This document shows positions 1-6,535 of a stretch of DNA of 6,556 bases, in pieces (position 1 is the first letter of the stretch; each line of letters starts with the position of its first letter). The position numbers and the translations under genes are program-made. The notes beneath the pieces were generated by a model that was not told the DNA's origin, did not search any database, and was given only the letters and a program-made list of their open reading frames with translations. The stretch is from Aquificaceae bacterium (GTDB taxonomy: Bacteria > Aquificota > Aquificia > Aquificales > Aquificaceae): NCBI GenBank assembly GCA_015490215.1, contig WFYH01000032.1:1-6556 (forward strand), written 5' to 3'.

Positions 1-305
1 TGCCCGCTGTTGGAGATTGCTATTACCACATCGCCTTTGTCTATCACGCCCAAGTCTCCGTGGAGGGCTTCGGAAGGGTGCAGGAAATGGGCAGGAGTTC
101 CTGTGCTTGAAAGGGTTGAGGCTATTTTTCTAGCTATGTGCCCCGACTTCCCTATACCCGTAAGGATAACCTTTCCCTTGCAGGACAGGAGAAGCTCAAC
201 TGCCTTGGCAAAGTTCTCGTCAAGACCCTCCTTCAGGGATTCAAGACCCTCTATCTCTTCCTCAATTATCTTCCTTCCATGCTCTATTATCTCCTCGGGG
301 GTCAT
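1..305 (-). CDS. kdsD: Arabinose-5-phosphate isomerase (KdsD/KpsF family), 5' part only
   Basis: The first 101 codons are visible; the rest lies beyond the left edge. The family interconverts ribulose-5-phosphate and arabinose-5-phosphate in the cytoplasm, the first step toward Kdo for lipopolysaccharide. The visible part is the start of the SIS sugar-isomerase domain: a leading helical segment rich in Glu, then the phosphosugar-binding loop [12 protein letters not shown] (residues 49-60, Lys53 matching the conserved family lysine), then [20 protein letters not shown] (67-86) and the start of an SNSG motif (98-101). Family members are usually about 320 residues with two C-terminal CBS domains, which cannot be checked here. 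The ATG overlaps the ppa stop in an ATGA tetranucleotide (302-305), and the SD is weak (AAAGG abuts the ATG), so translation is probably coupled to ppa. Without the CBS part, a related SIS-only isomerase cannot be fully excluded. Confidence 0.9.
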   Translation of the reverse strand, partial: MTPEEIIEHGRKIIEEEIEGLESLKEGLDENFAKAVELLLSCKGKVILTGIGKSGHIARKIASTLSSTGTPAHFLHPSEALHGDLGVIDKGDVVIAISNSG

Positions 306-832
306 CCTTTGGACTTGTAGTTTTCCAAGCCCTTCTTTATCTCCTCTATGGCGCTCTGAACACCCTTGAAGTTTTCCACCTTTACCCACTTACCCGGTTC
401 AAGCTCTTTGTAGTGCTCAAAGAAGTGCTTTATGCGATCTTTTATTATCTGAGGTAGATCGTCCACCGTCTTTATATGATCGTAGGAGGGATCAAGCTTT
501 GAGTGGGGGACCGCTATGAGCTTTGTGTCTATCCCCTCTTCGTCCCTCATCTCAAGTAGCCCTATGGGTCTGCACCTTATAACGGATCCGGGCACAACGG
601 GTTCCCTTGATATTACCAAAACGTCCACAGGATCCCCGTCGTCCGCAAGGGTCTGGGGGATAAAACCGTAGTTGAAGGGATAATACATGGCGGTAAAGAG
701 GAACCTGTCAACGAAAACAGCGCCGCTCTCTTTGTCCACTTCATACTTTATACCGCTCCCCTGAGGGATCTCAACAACTACGTATATGTCCTCTGGAGGG
801 TTTTTTCCTGCGGGAAGTTTGCTAAGGTCCAT
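302..832 (-). CDS. ppa: Inorganic pyrophosphatase, family I
   Basis: This soluble cytoplasmic enzyme hydrolyses pyrophosphate to two phosphates with Mg2+, pulling biosynthetic reactions forward. At 176 residues it has the normal bacterial length and aligns with E. coli PPase nearly end to end, apart from a one-residue gap near residue 25. Visible active-site residues are Glu21, Lys29, Glu31, Arg43, Tyr55, the signature DGDPVDV (65-71, with Asp65, Asp67 and Asp70), Asp97, Asp102, Lys104, Tyr141 and Lys142, so it should be active. The start is supported by a strong SD (AGGAGGT, 838-844) five bases before the ATG. It lies 12 bases after cheW and overlaps kdsD by four bases, so it is probably read as part of the chemotaxis transcript. 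Known biology gives no direct chemotaxis role. Pyrophosphate is released in the Kdo activation step, a possible but loose link to kdsD. Confidence 0.97.
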   Translation of the reverse strand: MDLSKLPAGKNPPEDIYVVVEIPQGSGIKYEVDKESGAVFVDRFLFTAMYYPFNYGFIPQTLADDGDPVDVLVISREPVVPGSVIRCRPIGLLEMRDEEGIDTKLIAVPHSKLDPSYDHIKTVDDLPQIIKDRIKHFFEHYKELEPGKWVKVENFKGVQSAIEEIKKGLENYKSKG

Positions 833-837
833 CTTCT

Positions 838-844
838 ACCTCCT
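838..844 (-). promoter_or_regulatory. Strong ribosome binding site of ppa
   Basis: The minus strand reads AGGAGGT, complementary to the 16S rRNA 3' end, five bases before the ppa ATG and directly after the cheW stop codon (845-847). It fixes the ppa start and suggests ppa is translated efficiently in its own right within the polycistronic message. Confidence 0.8.
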
Positions 845-1318
845 TTATTCTTTCTTGACGAGGGTGTCTATAAGCTTGTCTATGTCAAGGATCTCCATAA
901 GACCGTATTCGGTTTGGGCTACGTTGCTAACATACATACTGTAGCGTCCTACCATCGGGTTGGGTTCAAGCCTGTCTTGGGGTATGCGGATCACTCCTAC
1001 TATGCTGTCTACAAGGACACCTGCCTTTCCGTGGTTGGAGTCAAGGACCACTATGCGGGTGGGTTCCCTAGTTTCCATAAGACTCAGAAGCTGTTTAAGC
1101 GACAGAACGGGAATTATCTCACCCCTGAGATTTATAACACCCACAAGATAAGAGGGAGTGTAGGGAACCTTGACTATATCTATCACCTTTGAGATGGTGA
1201 GGATCTTCTTAAGGGGTATGCCTATAAGCTCCTTTTCTAAGGATATCCCCAAGAACTCCTCAACGTTGGTGAAAACCTTTTCAGGTTTAGACTCTCCTAC
1301 GGGTACTATCTCGGACAT
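845..1318 (-). CDS. cheW: Chemotaxis coupling protein CheW
   Basis: CheW is a cytoplasmic scaffold that joins receptors to CheA through its beta-barrel domain. The protein has 157 residues, close to the usual length, and is a single CheW domain from about residue 20. The hallmark GVINLRGEIIPVLSL is at 60-74, with Arg65 matching E. coli CheW Arg62, and the closing hydrophobic strand GLMEILDIDKLI is at 139-150. Aligning on the shared glycine (Gly33) and Arg65, the position of the well-conserved E. coli Glu38 is Thr41, an unusual change that the neighbouring CheV does not share. The start is supported by a purine-rich GAGGTAGGA just upstream. The gene lies 10 bases after cheA and 12 before ppa. 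The order cheA-cheW is typical of chemotaxis operons. Confidence 0.95.
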   Translation of the reverse strand: MSEIVPVGESKPEKVFTNVEEFLGISLEKELIGIPLKKILTISKVIDIVKVPYTPSYLVGVINLRGEIIPVLSLKQLLSLMETREPTRIVVLDSNHGKAGVLVDSIVGVIRIPQDRLEPNPMVGRYSMYVSNVAQTEYGLMEILDIDKLIDTLVKKE

Positions 1319-1328
1319 TCTTCCTACC

Positions 1329-3272
1329 TCACAACAGGGCTAAGCTGCTCATCTCCCTCTTTAGTATACCGTCAAGATCAAGGATGAGAACCACTTTACC
1401 GTCTCCGGTGATGGTGGCACCCGATATACCCTGCACCTCTCCTACTATCTTGCCGAGGGGCTTTACGACCACCTCTTCATCTCCGAAAAGGTCTTCCACT
1501 GTAAAGGCGACCTTCTGGCTTCCCACCTGAGAGACTATCACGTATCCCACCTTCCCTCCGCCCATCTCAAGGGCTTCACCGAGGTTTATAAGGGGTATGG
1601 TAAGCTCTCTCAGGATTAGAACTTCCTTACCCGAAACTGTGGTTATTTGGGCGTCCTCACCCTGAATTATCTCAAGAACCGAGTATATGGGTATTGCGAA
1701 GTATCTGCCGTTGACGGACACAAGGAGGGATCTGATGATACCTACCGTAAGCGGGAAGGAGAGAACTATCCTCGTCCCCTTTCCTTTCTCCGTTTCTATG
1801 TCTATCATTCCCCTAAAGGCGGTTACCGTGTTCATGACAACGTCCATACCAACTCCACGCCCTGAAACTTGTGAGACACCCTCCGCCGTGGAAAATCCCG
1901 GGTGGAAGATAAGGAACAAAACGTCCTTTTCGGTCATCTTCTCAGCCCTGTCCGGGGTTATAAGACCCTTCTCAAGGGCTTTCTTTTTGACCTTTTCAAC
2001 GTCTATACCACGCCCGTCGTCGTAAACCTCTATGTAGATCCTGTCACCGTGGTAATAAGCGCTCAGCTTGACTATACCCTTCCTCGGCTTTCCGAGCCTC
2101 TCCCTCTCATCTGGAGGTTCTATCCCGTGATCTACGGCGTTCCTTATAAGGTGTATCAGAGGTTCTTCTAACTTCTCAAGGACCGTTTTGTCCATCTCCG
2201 CATCTTCGCCTTCGAGGATAAGTTCAACCTCCTTGCCGAGCATACGCGCAAGGTCCCTTACCACCCTCGGAAACTTCTGGAAGAGCCTCTTTACCGGTTG
2301 CATACGCGTCTTCATAACCGCCAGCTGGAGATCTCCCACTATCCTGTCAAGGGAAGAAAGAACCGTCTCTAACTCGTCCATCGTCTTTGAGTAAGTCTCT
2401 TCCCTGACCCTCTGGAAAACCCTCAGGAGCCTGTTCCTTTCTAGGACAAGCTCACCTACGAGGTTCATAAGGTCTTCTATCTTCTTAACGTCAAGCCTTA
2501 CAACCTTCTCTCCTTCGGACTTTGCAGGTTCCTTCTTGGGTTTGGGCTGTTCTTTCTTTGGTTCCTTCTTCTCTTCTTTCTTTTCCTCTTTTACTTCCTC
2601 CTTTATCTCCTCTTTAGGCGGTTCCTCTCTGGGTTCTTCGGCGGGCTTTTCTACCGCCTCTATCATTTTCTGGTCCGCTTCCTTTTCTTTTTCTTCGGAA
2701 GGCGGTTTTGCCTCTCCGGTTCCCACGAGCTTGTCCAGTTCCTCTATCAGCTCTGCGGGTCTCTCATCGGGGGGCAGGAGTATAAGCTCCTCAAGGATTT
2801 CCTCAATAGGTTTGCCTTTAAGGTGGGAAAAGCCGTATTTGTCCAAAAGTTCTTCTATGGTTTTTTCTTCCTTCTGAGTAGGCTGGGCTTCGCTTCCTAT
2901 ACTTCTGAGCTTTTGAACGAGGTCCTCGGGAACCTCCACCTCTTCCCCCGCCTCGTATCTGGGCAGGGCGGATCTTATAAAGTCCACCGCCTCAAGAATG
3001 GCATCGTTTATCTCGGGTGTAAGTTGAAGCTCCCCGCTTCTTAGCTTCCCCAAAACGTCCTCGGCGGCATGGGCAACTTCAACTATGGCAGTCAGTCCCA
3101 GAAACCCCGCTCCTCCCTTGAGGGTGTGCATAGCCCTGAAAGTAGCGTTCAGGAGTTCTTCGTTGGTGGGATCCTTTTCAAGTTCAAGAAGGTTCTCTTC
3201 TACCTGCTGGAGGTTTTCCTCCGCCTCTACAACAAACTCGTTAAATATTTCTCTCATTTCATCGCTGAGCAT
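1329..3272 (-). CDS. cheA: Chemotaxis histidine kinase CheA
   Basis: CheA autophosphorylates under receptor control and passes phosphate to response regulators. The 647 residues show: P1 (about 1-125) with the phospho-acceptor His49 in MHTLKGGAGFLG; an unassigned helical block (about 137-182); a charged Lys/Glu/Pro linker (about 186-255); the P3 dimerisation helices (about 257-325); the P4 ATPase with N box HLIRNAVDHGIE (374-385), G1 DDGRGID (418-424), F box FHPGFST (457-463) and G2 GRGVGMDVV (471-479); and a CheW-like P5 (about 506-640). All catalytic boxes are intact. A typical P2 domain for CheY/CheB docking is not recognisable, which is known for some CheAs. The start has GAGGGGTGAG upstream, and a second Met at codon 6 is a weaker alternative. 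It lies 2 bases after cheV, implying a shared transcript and coupled translation. Confidence 0.97.
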   Translation of the reverse strand: MLSDEMREIFNEFVVEAEENLQQVEENLLELEKDPTNEELLNATFRAMHTLKGGAGFLGLTAIVEVAHAAEDVLGKLRSGELQLTPEINDAILEAVDFIRSALPRYEAGEEVEVPEDLVQKLRSIGSEAQPTQKEEKTIEELLDKYGFSHLKGKPIEEILEELILLPPDERPAELIEELDKLVGTGEAKPPSEEKEKEADQKMIEAVEKPAEEPREEPPKEEIKEEVKEEKKEEKKEPKKEQPKPKKEPAKSEGEKVVRLDVKKIEDLMNLVGELVLERNRLLRVFQRVREETYSKTMDELETVLSSLDRIVGDLQLAVMKTRMQPVKRLFQKFPRVVRDLARMLGKEVELILEGEDAEMDKTVLEKLEEPLIHLIRNAVDHGIEPPDERERLGKPRKGIVKLSAYYHGDRIYIEVYDDGRGIDVEKVKKKALEKGLITPDRAEKMTEKDVLFLIFHPGFSTAEGVSQVSGRGVGMDVVMNTVTAFRGMIDIETEKGKGTRIVLSFPLTVGIIRSLLVSVNGRYFAIPIYSVLEIIQGEDAQITTVSGKEVLILRELTIPLINLGEALEMGGGKVGYVIVSQVGSQKVAFTVEDLFGDEEVVVKPLGKIVGEVQGISGATITGDGKVVLILDLDGILKREMSSLALL

Positions 3273-3274
3273 AC

Positions 3275-4234
3275 CTACTCACCCCTCTTAGCAAGTCTGT
3301 TAACAAGCTCAAGGAGTTCTTTGGCGTCAAACTTGACTATGAAGGCATCCGCATTCACCCTGAAGGCTCTTTGCCTGTTAGACTCGTCACTGAGGGTGGT
3401 ATTCACAATCACCGGAAGACCCATCAAACCTACGGTCTCTTTTATCTTTCTGGTGAGGGTAAGCCCGTCCATGTTGGGCATCTCTATGTCGGTGAGAACG
3501 AGCTGTATGTATTCGGTTATAGGTTTGTTCTCCCTCTTTGCCCTTTCAAGGTAAGAGTTGAGGAGGTTCCAAGCTTCAAGACCATCCTCAGCTTCTATAA
3601 CCTTGTGACCTGCTGCTTCAAGGATATCTCTGACTATCTTACGAGCGGTAGGCGAGTCCTCCGCCACGAGTATGGTAAAGCTTTCTTTAACTTCCTTAGC
3701 CCTTTCCTTAGCTTCCGCTTCGTGGAATACCTTCAGCAGACCTATGTCGTGGAGGATGCCTTCAAAGTCAAGGATTATGAGAAGTCCGTCCTCGGTGTCC
3801 ACAACTCCCGTAATTCTTCCTCCCATTTTCTGGTTAAGTGTGTCGGGTGCCTTTTTTATATCGCTCCAAGAGATCCTCCTTATCCTCTTGGCATCGTGGA
3901 CTATTACGCCAACGTTTTCCCTGAGAAACTCAAGGTGTAGCAGAAACTTCTTCCTCTCGGGGGGTTCGTTTATCCCCATCCAGCGGGCGAGGCTGACTAC
4001 GGGAATGAGCTTCCCCCTTATCTCCGCCATACCCTCCACTTCGGGAGGCATGTTGGGAACCTTGGTAATGGATGGCATCCTGAGGACTTCCCTAACTTTG
4101 GCAACGTTCACCCCGAATATCCACTCGTATACCCCCTGAGCGGTATCCTCGTAAAGTCTAAAGTCCACGATCTCTAACTCGTTCTTACCCGTCTCAAGGA
4201 TTTCAGGCATTCCATAGGTCTTTTCAGGCTTCAT
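3275..4234 (-). CDS. cheV: CheV: CheW-like coupling domain fused to a receiver domain
   Basis: CheV links receptors to CheA like CheW, and its receiver accepts phosphate from CheA, acting as an adaptation device or phosphate sink. With the ATG at 4234 it has 319 residues, the usual CheV size. The CheW-like domain spans about 17-165, with [11 protein letters not shown] at 72-82 and both conserved salt-bridge positions (Glu49 and Arg73) kept. The receiver spans about 186-319: acidic pair Glu192/Asp193, phospho-acceptor Asp249 in [11 protein letters not shown], Thr279 and Lys301. The segment around IVNTTLSD and the Lys-Phe (instead of Lys-Pro) after the conserved lysine are CheV-like traits. The frame stays open upstream to a GTG at 4249, but that codon lacks the good SD, so I chose the ATG. 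It overlaps the mini-receptor gene by 11 bases and ends 2 bases before cheA. Confidence 0.95.
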   Translation of the reverse strand: MKPEKTYGMPEILETGKNELEIVDFRLYEDTAQGVYEWIFGVNVAKVREVLRMPSITKVPNMPPEVEGMAEIRGKLIPVVSLARWMGINEPPERKKFLLHLEFLRENVGVIVHDAKRIRRISWSDIKKAPDTLNQKMGGRITGVVDTEDGLLIILDFEGILHDIGLLKVFHEAEAKERAKEVKESFTILVAEDSPTARKIVRDILEAAGHKVIEAEDGLEAWNLLNSYLERAKRENKPITEYIQLVLTDIEMPNMDGLTLTRKIKETVGLMGLPVIVNTTLSDESNRQRAFRVNADAFIVKFDAKELLELVNRLAKRGE

Positions 4235-4484
4235 TTTCAGCCTCCGCACTTATAGACTCGGAGATCTTATCCACTATGGACTTTATCTCTTTAGAAAGCT
4301 TGGAGGTGTTGTCCGCAAGCTTCCTGAATTCGGAGGCTACCACCGCAAAGCCCTTACCGGACTCTCCCACACGGGCTGCTTCTATGGCTGCGTTGAGCGC
4401 AAGCAAATTTGACTGCTTGGCTATCTTCATGAGATTTTCTGTGAGCCTTGAAAGCTCCTCTATGTATTTGGCGCACTCGTTCAT
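4224..4484 (-). CDS. Stand-alone chemoreceptor signalling-tip protein (mini-MCP, 86 aa)
   Basis: This 86-residue protein consists only of the hairpin tip of a methyl-accepting chemotaxis protein, the part that forms trimers of dimers and binds CheA and CheW. The core is [20 protein letters not shown] (27-46) followed by [11 protein letters not shown] (47-57). The positions of Tsr Glu385 and Arg388 are kept (Glu35, Arg38). The bend lies near residue 41-43, giving two arms of about 40-45 residues, so it can fold as a closed, nearly symmetric coiled-coil hairpin. It has no sensor, membrane segment, HAMP or methylation region, and full receptors are several times longer. A good SD (GGGAGG, six-base spacer) follows the upstream stop, so it is a separate gene and not a readthrough tail. 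By hand it matches about 33 of 53 residues of the upstream receptor tip. Function is unknown; a role in array assembly, capping or competition is inference. A duplication remnant is the alternative. Confidence 0.85.
   Translation of the reverse strand: MNECAKYIEELSRLTENLMKIAKQSNLLALNAAIEAARVGESGKGFAVVASEFRKLADNTSKLSKEIKSIVDKISESISAEAENEA
4241..4245 (-). promoter_or_regulatory. Ribosome binding site deciding the cheV start
   Basis: The minus strand reads GGAGG followed by six bases and then the ATG at 4234. This favours that ATG over the in-frame GTG at 4249, which lies four bases upstream of the GGAGG itself. The site is inside the end of the mini-receptor gene, so ribosomes finishing that gene can restart here. 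Confidence 0.75.
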
Positions 4485-4490
4485 GACAAA

Positions 4491-4496
4491 CCTCCC
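4491..4496 (-). promoter_or_regulatory. Ribosome binding site of the mini-receptor gene
   Basis: The minus strand reads GGGAGG, located between the receptor stop codon (4497-4499) and the ATG at 4484, with a six-base spacer. Because it is complete and well placed, the 86-residue frame is likely translated on its own. Confidence 0.75.
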
Positions 4497-6485
4497 TTAC
4501 TCCTTAGCTTGGCACTCTTTCTTGAGTTTGTCAAGGTTTGCAACTATATCTTGGGCAACCTCTTTAACCCTTATCAGCTTGGCTTTCGCCTCGTCTACTT
4601 TGCCCGCCTTCTTAAGCTCGTATATCTCCCTTGCAAGCTTGTGAAGTTCAATGTGCGGAGGCTCTATGTCCTTGAAGGTCTGAAGGTGTCCGCAGGACTC
4701 CTTGCCCACAGAGTAATACCATTTGCCGAGATAGCACTGGGTGTGATCCACAAGCTCGGAGGGATCCATATCCTGTTCGCCCTCAACGAACTTGAGGAGT
4801 TTTAGCTTCCACATGTTGTGGGCTATCTTTGCCTTTTCTATACTAAAGACGTCCAATTTGAACTTCTGTATGTCCTCAAGCAGGGTCATGAGGGTGTTCA
4901 TCGTCTCGCCCGCTATCCTCTTGAGTTCCTCCGCCCTCTTCTTGTTGTCATCCGCGAGCCTGCTTACCTCCATAACCGACTCAGTGAGCTGGTTGGCGGT
5001 TTGGGCTTCCTCCTCACCCGCTGTGGTAAGGGCTGTTATCCTTTCTTCTACTTCCTTGATCCTTTCGGAAAGCTCGCTGATATCGTGGCTCGCCCTGTCG
5101 GAAACTTCCATTCCCTTTTCCACCGCCTCAAGTATACGGGATATGAGGTTAACCGCCTTGTCGGTGGACTTTCCTATCCCCTCTATGATCTCTATTATGT
5201 CCTTGGCAGACTCGGAAGTCCTTTCCGCAAGCTTTCTCACCTCATCGGCAACTACCGCAAAGCCCCTTCCTGCCTCTCCCGCCCTTGCTGCTTCTATGGC
5301 GGCATTCAGAGAAAGGAGGCTCGTTTGCTCCGCTATGGAGTTTATGGTTCCAGTTATCTCTCCAATTCTATTTACCGAAGTGCTGAGTTCCTTTATGACC
5401 TCCGAATACTGTTGGACGGAATTGTAGATGTCTTTCATACCGCTTATAAGCTCTTCTAAGGTCTGCAAGCTCTCTGTAAACTTTGAATACATAGCTTCCA
5501 CTATCGTTTTTGCCCCGACTATGTTTTCCGCATTCTGTTTGACGATCATGGAAAACTCTTCGGCGGAAGTGGATATGGTGTTTATACTCTCGTAGAGCTT
5601 AGCCACCGAAGCTTCCATTCCGTAAGAGATGTCCATCAGGCTTATAGCCTTGTCCACTATGGTTCCAGAGGTGGAGTAGGTCTTGTCAAGAAGCTCTTTG
5701 AGGTTTTCTATAGCGGAGTTGAGGGTAAGGTAAAGCTCCTTGTATTCGTTCTCTTCCACTATCGCTCTGACTGTGAGGTCACCCGAGCTTATCTTCTTGA
5801 GGACTTCAGAAAGATCGTGAATTACCTTTTCAACCCTCTTCGCCCTTTCTTCTATTTTCTTTTCAACGAGCTTCTTAAGATCCTCGTAGAAGTCAGAGAG
5901 ATCCTTGGTAGGATCTTCTATCTTTATGGAGCTGATATCTACGTCAACGTCTTTGAGGTAGTCAAAGAAGAAAGCATCAAAAACGCTCTGCATGTCATAC
6001 ATAAAAACCTTGGTGATAGCTTCTATAGCTCTCTCCCGAAAACCCGGCTTGAACTTGTAAGCCTGCTTTAGATACTTGATCACGAGGCTAACATATAGAC
6101 CGTAGGAACCTATATACCACTTCATAGGGAGGTTCAACCTGTTGTGAACCGAACCTATCCTGAGCCTCCTTTCAAAGTATGGGACACCGAAGTTCCTTCC
6201 CGAGCGGGCTTCCTCAAATATATCTAAGAAATACTGGAGCTGGGTCCTTTCCACCTGAGACCTCAAAGCCTCAAGGGATATACCTTTGCTCTTGGCTACC
6301 TTTTCCATAAAGGCTCTCGTCTCAGGGAAGGTAAATTGGACATCGTAAAACTCCTTTACTATCTGAGGACCGTATCTTTTAGCCCAGTCATAGAGCTGAG
6401 CCAGCACGGCGATATCCTGATGGGTAAAACCCATAAATTCTCTTCTAAGACGCAAATTCTCTTCGTTTATTCCGTAAAGGGTCAT
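4497..6485 (-). CDS. Soluble globin-coupled chemoreceptor (HemAT-type) with C-terminal CZB zinc domain
   Basis: The 662-residue receptor has no membrane segment or signal peptide and should sit in cytoplasmic arrays. Residues about 1-175 are a sensor globin: [19 protein letters not shown] (106-124) carries the probable proximal heme ligand His114, and Tyr47 may be the distal B10 tyrosine. A HAMP-like segment follows (about 216-268, SSGDLTVRA). The signalling hairpin spans about 269-545, with tip [20 protein letters not shown] (393-412) and a consensus methylation site at 488-497 (Glu492/Glu493). The C-terminus (about 545-625) is a CZB domain with likely zinc ligands His556, Cys584, His611 and His615. 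Globin receptors such as HemAT mediate oxygen taxis; CZB domains bind zinc and have been linked to oxidant or zinc sensing. The SD (GGAGG, six-base spacer) fixes the start. It is the first gene after the promoter. No CheR-tethering pentapeptide is seen at the C-terminus. Confidence 0.93.
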   Translation of the reverse strand: MTLYGINEENLRLRREFMGFTHQDIAVLAQLYDWAKRYGPQIVKEFYDVQFTFPETRAFMEKVAKSKGISLEALRSQVERTQLQYFLDIFEEARSGRNFGVPYFERRLRIGSVHNRLNLPMKWYIGSYGLYVSLVIKYLKQAYKFKPGFRERAIEAITKVFMYDMQSVFDAFFFDYLKDVDVDISSIKIEDPTKDLSDFYEDLKKLVEKKIEERAKRVEKVIHDLSEVLKKISSGDLTVRAIVEENEYKELYLTLNSAIENLKELLDKTYSTSGTIVDKAISLMDISYGMEASVAKLYESINTISTSAEEFSMIVKQNAENIVGAKTIVEAMYSKFTESLQTLEELISGMKDIYNSVQQYSEVIKELSTSVNRIGEITGTINSIAEQTSLLSLNAAIEAARAGEAGRGFAVVADEVRKLAERTSESAKDIIEIIEGIGKSTDKAVNLISRILEAVEKGMEVSDRASHDISELSERIKEVEERITALTTAGEEEAQTANQLTESVMEVSRLADDNKKRAEELKRIAGETMNTLMTLLEDIQKFKLDVFSIEKAKIAHNMWKLKLLKFVEGEQDMDPSELVDHTQCYLGKWYYSVGKESCGHLQTFKDIEPPHIELHKLAREIYELKKAGKVDEAKAKLIRVKEVAQDIVANLDKLKKECQAKE

Positions 6486-6514
6486 CTTCCTCCTCCGAAG
6501 GTTTCTTCTTGCAT
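6482..6514 (-). other. Possible 10-codon leader ORF overlapping the receptor start
   Basis: An ATG at 6514 opens a frame encoding [10 protein letters not shown], whose TGA overlaps the receptor ATG as ATGA (6482-6485). It has no SD and would begin about ten bases from the predicted transcript start, so it would be nearly leaderless. Its Gly-Gly-Gly codons are simply the receptor's GGAGGAGGA ribosome binding region. It may be chance, or it may couple translation to the receptor. Confidence 0.2.
6492..6496 (-). promoter_or_regulatory. Ribosome binding site of the receptor gene
   Basis: The minus strand reads CGGAGGAGGAAG before the ATG. The upstream GGAGG has a six-base spacer; the overlapping second copy would have three. 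This is a strong site that supports the ATG at 6485. Confidence 0.75.
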
Positions 6515-6522
6515 AGTTGCAA
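6509..6522 (-). repeat. Short inverted repeat in the leader of the operon
   Basis: The sequence TTGCA-ACTA-TGCAA has perfect 5-base arms around a 4-base centre. It lies immediately after the predicted transcription start, a place where an operator or a small RNA hairpin could act. The arms are short, so chance is a real possibility. Confidence 0.35.
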
Positions 6523-6529
6523 TTAATAA

Positions 6530-6535
6530 ATTATA
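6530..6535 (-). promoter_or_regulatory. Promoter -10 box for the chemotaxis operon
   Basis: The minus strand carries a perfect TATAAT in an AT-rich stretch, with a suitable A for transcription start near 6523-6524 and a leader of about 38 bases to the receptor ATG. A -35 box at the usual spacing would fall at or beyond the right edge; the last visible bases (TGGGAA on the minus strand) are not a convincing -35. The pattern fits the housekeeping sigma factor and not the flagellar sigma-28 consensus. It is the only plausible promoter seen in the window. Confidence 0.5.

Noticed and set aside
10..369. Plus-strand 119-codon frame at the left edge
   Set aside because: It runs antisense to kdsD and the end of ppa, both of which have clear family motifs; no homology or SD supports it.
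2536..2877. Plus-strand serine-rich 113-codon frame
   Set aside because: It is the antisense of the Lys/Glu/Pro linker of CheA; Ser and Phe runs are the complement of Glu and Lys codons.
4235..4249. Upstream GTG start for cheV adding five residues
   Set aside because: The GTG has no SD at proper distance, while the ATG at 4234 has GGAGG with a six-base spacer; the extra residues add nothing family-like.
4224..4499. Mini-receptor as the frameshifted end of the upstream receptor
   Set aside because: The upstream receptor already has a complete tip and a full CZB domain with a proper stop; the short frame repeats the tip instead of continuing it and has its own SD and ATG.
4792..5459. Two long plus-strand open frames (about 211 and 213 codons) opposite the receptor signalling region
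   Set aside because: They lie fully inside a strongly supported coding region on the other strand, show no recognisable family, and their composition is that of complemented coiled-coil codons.
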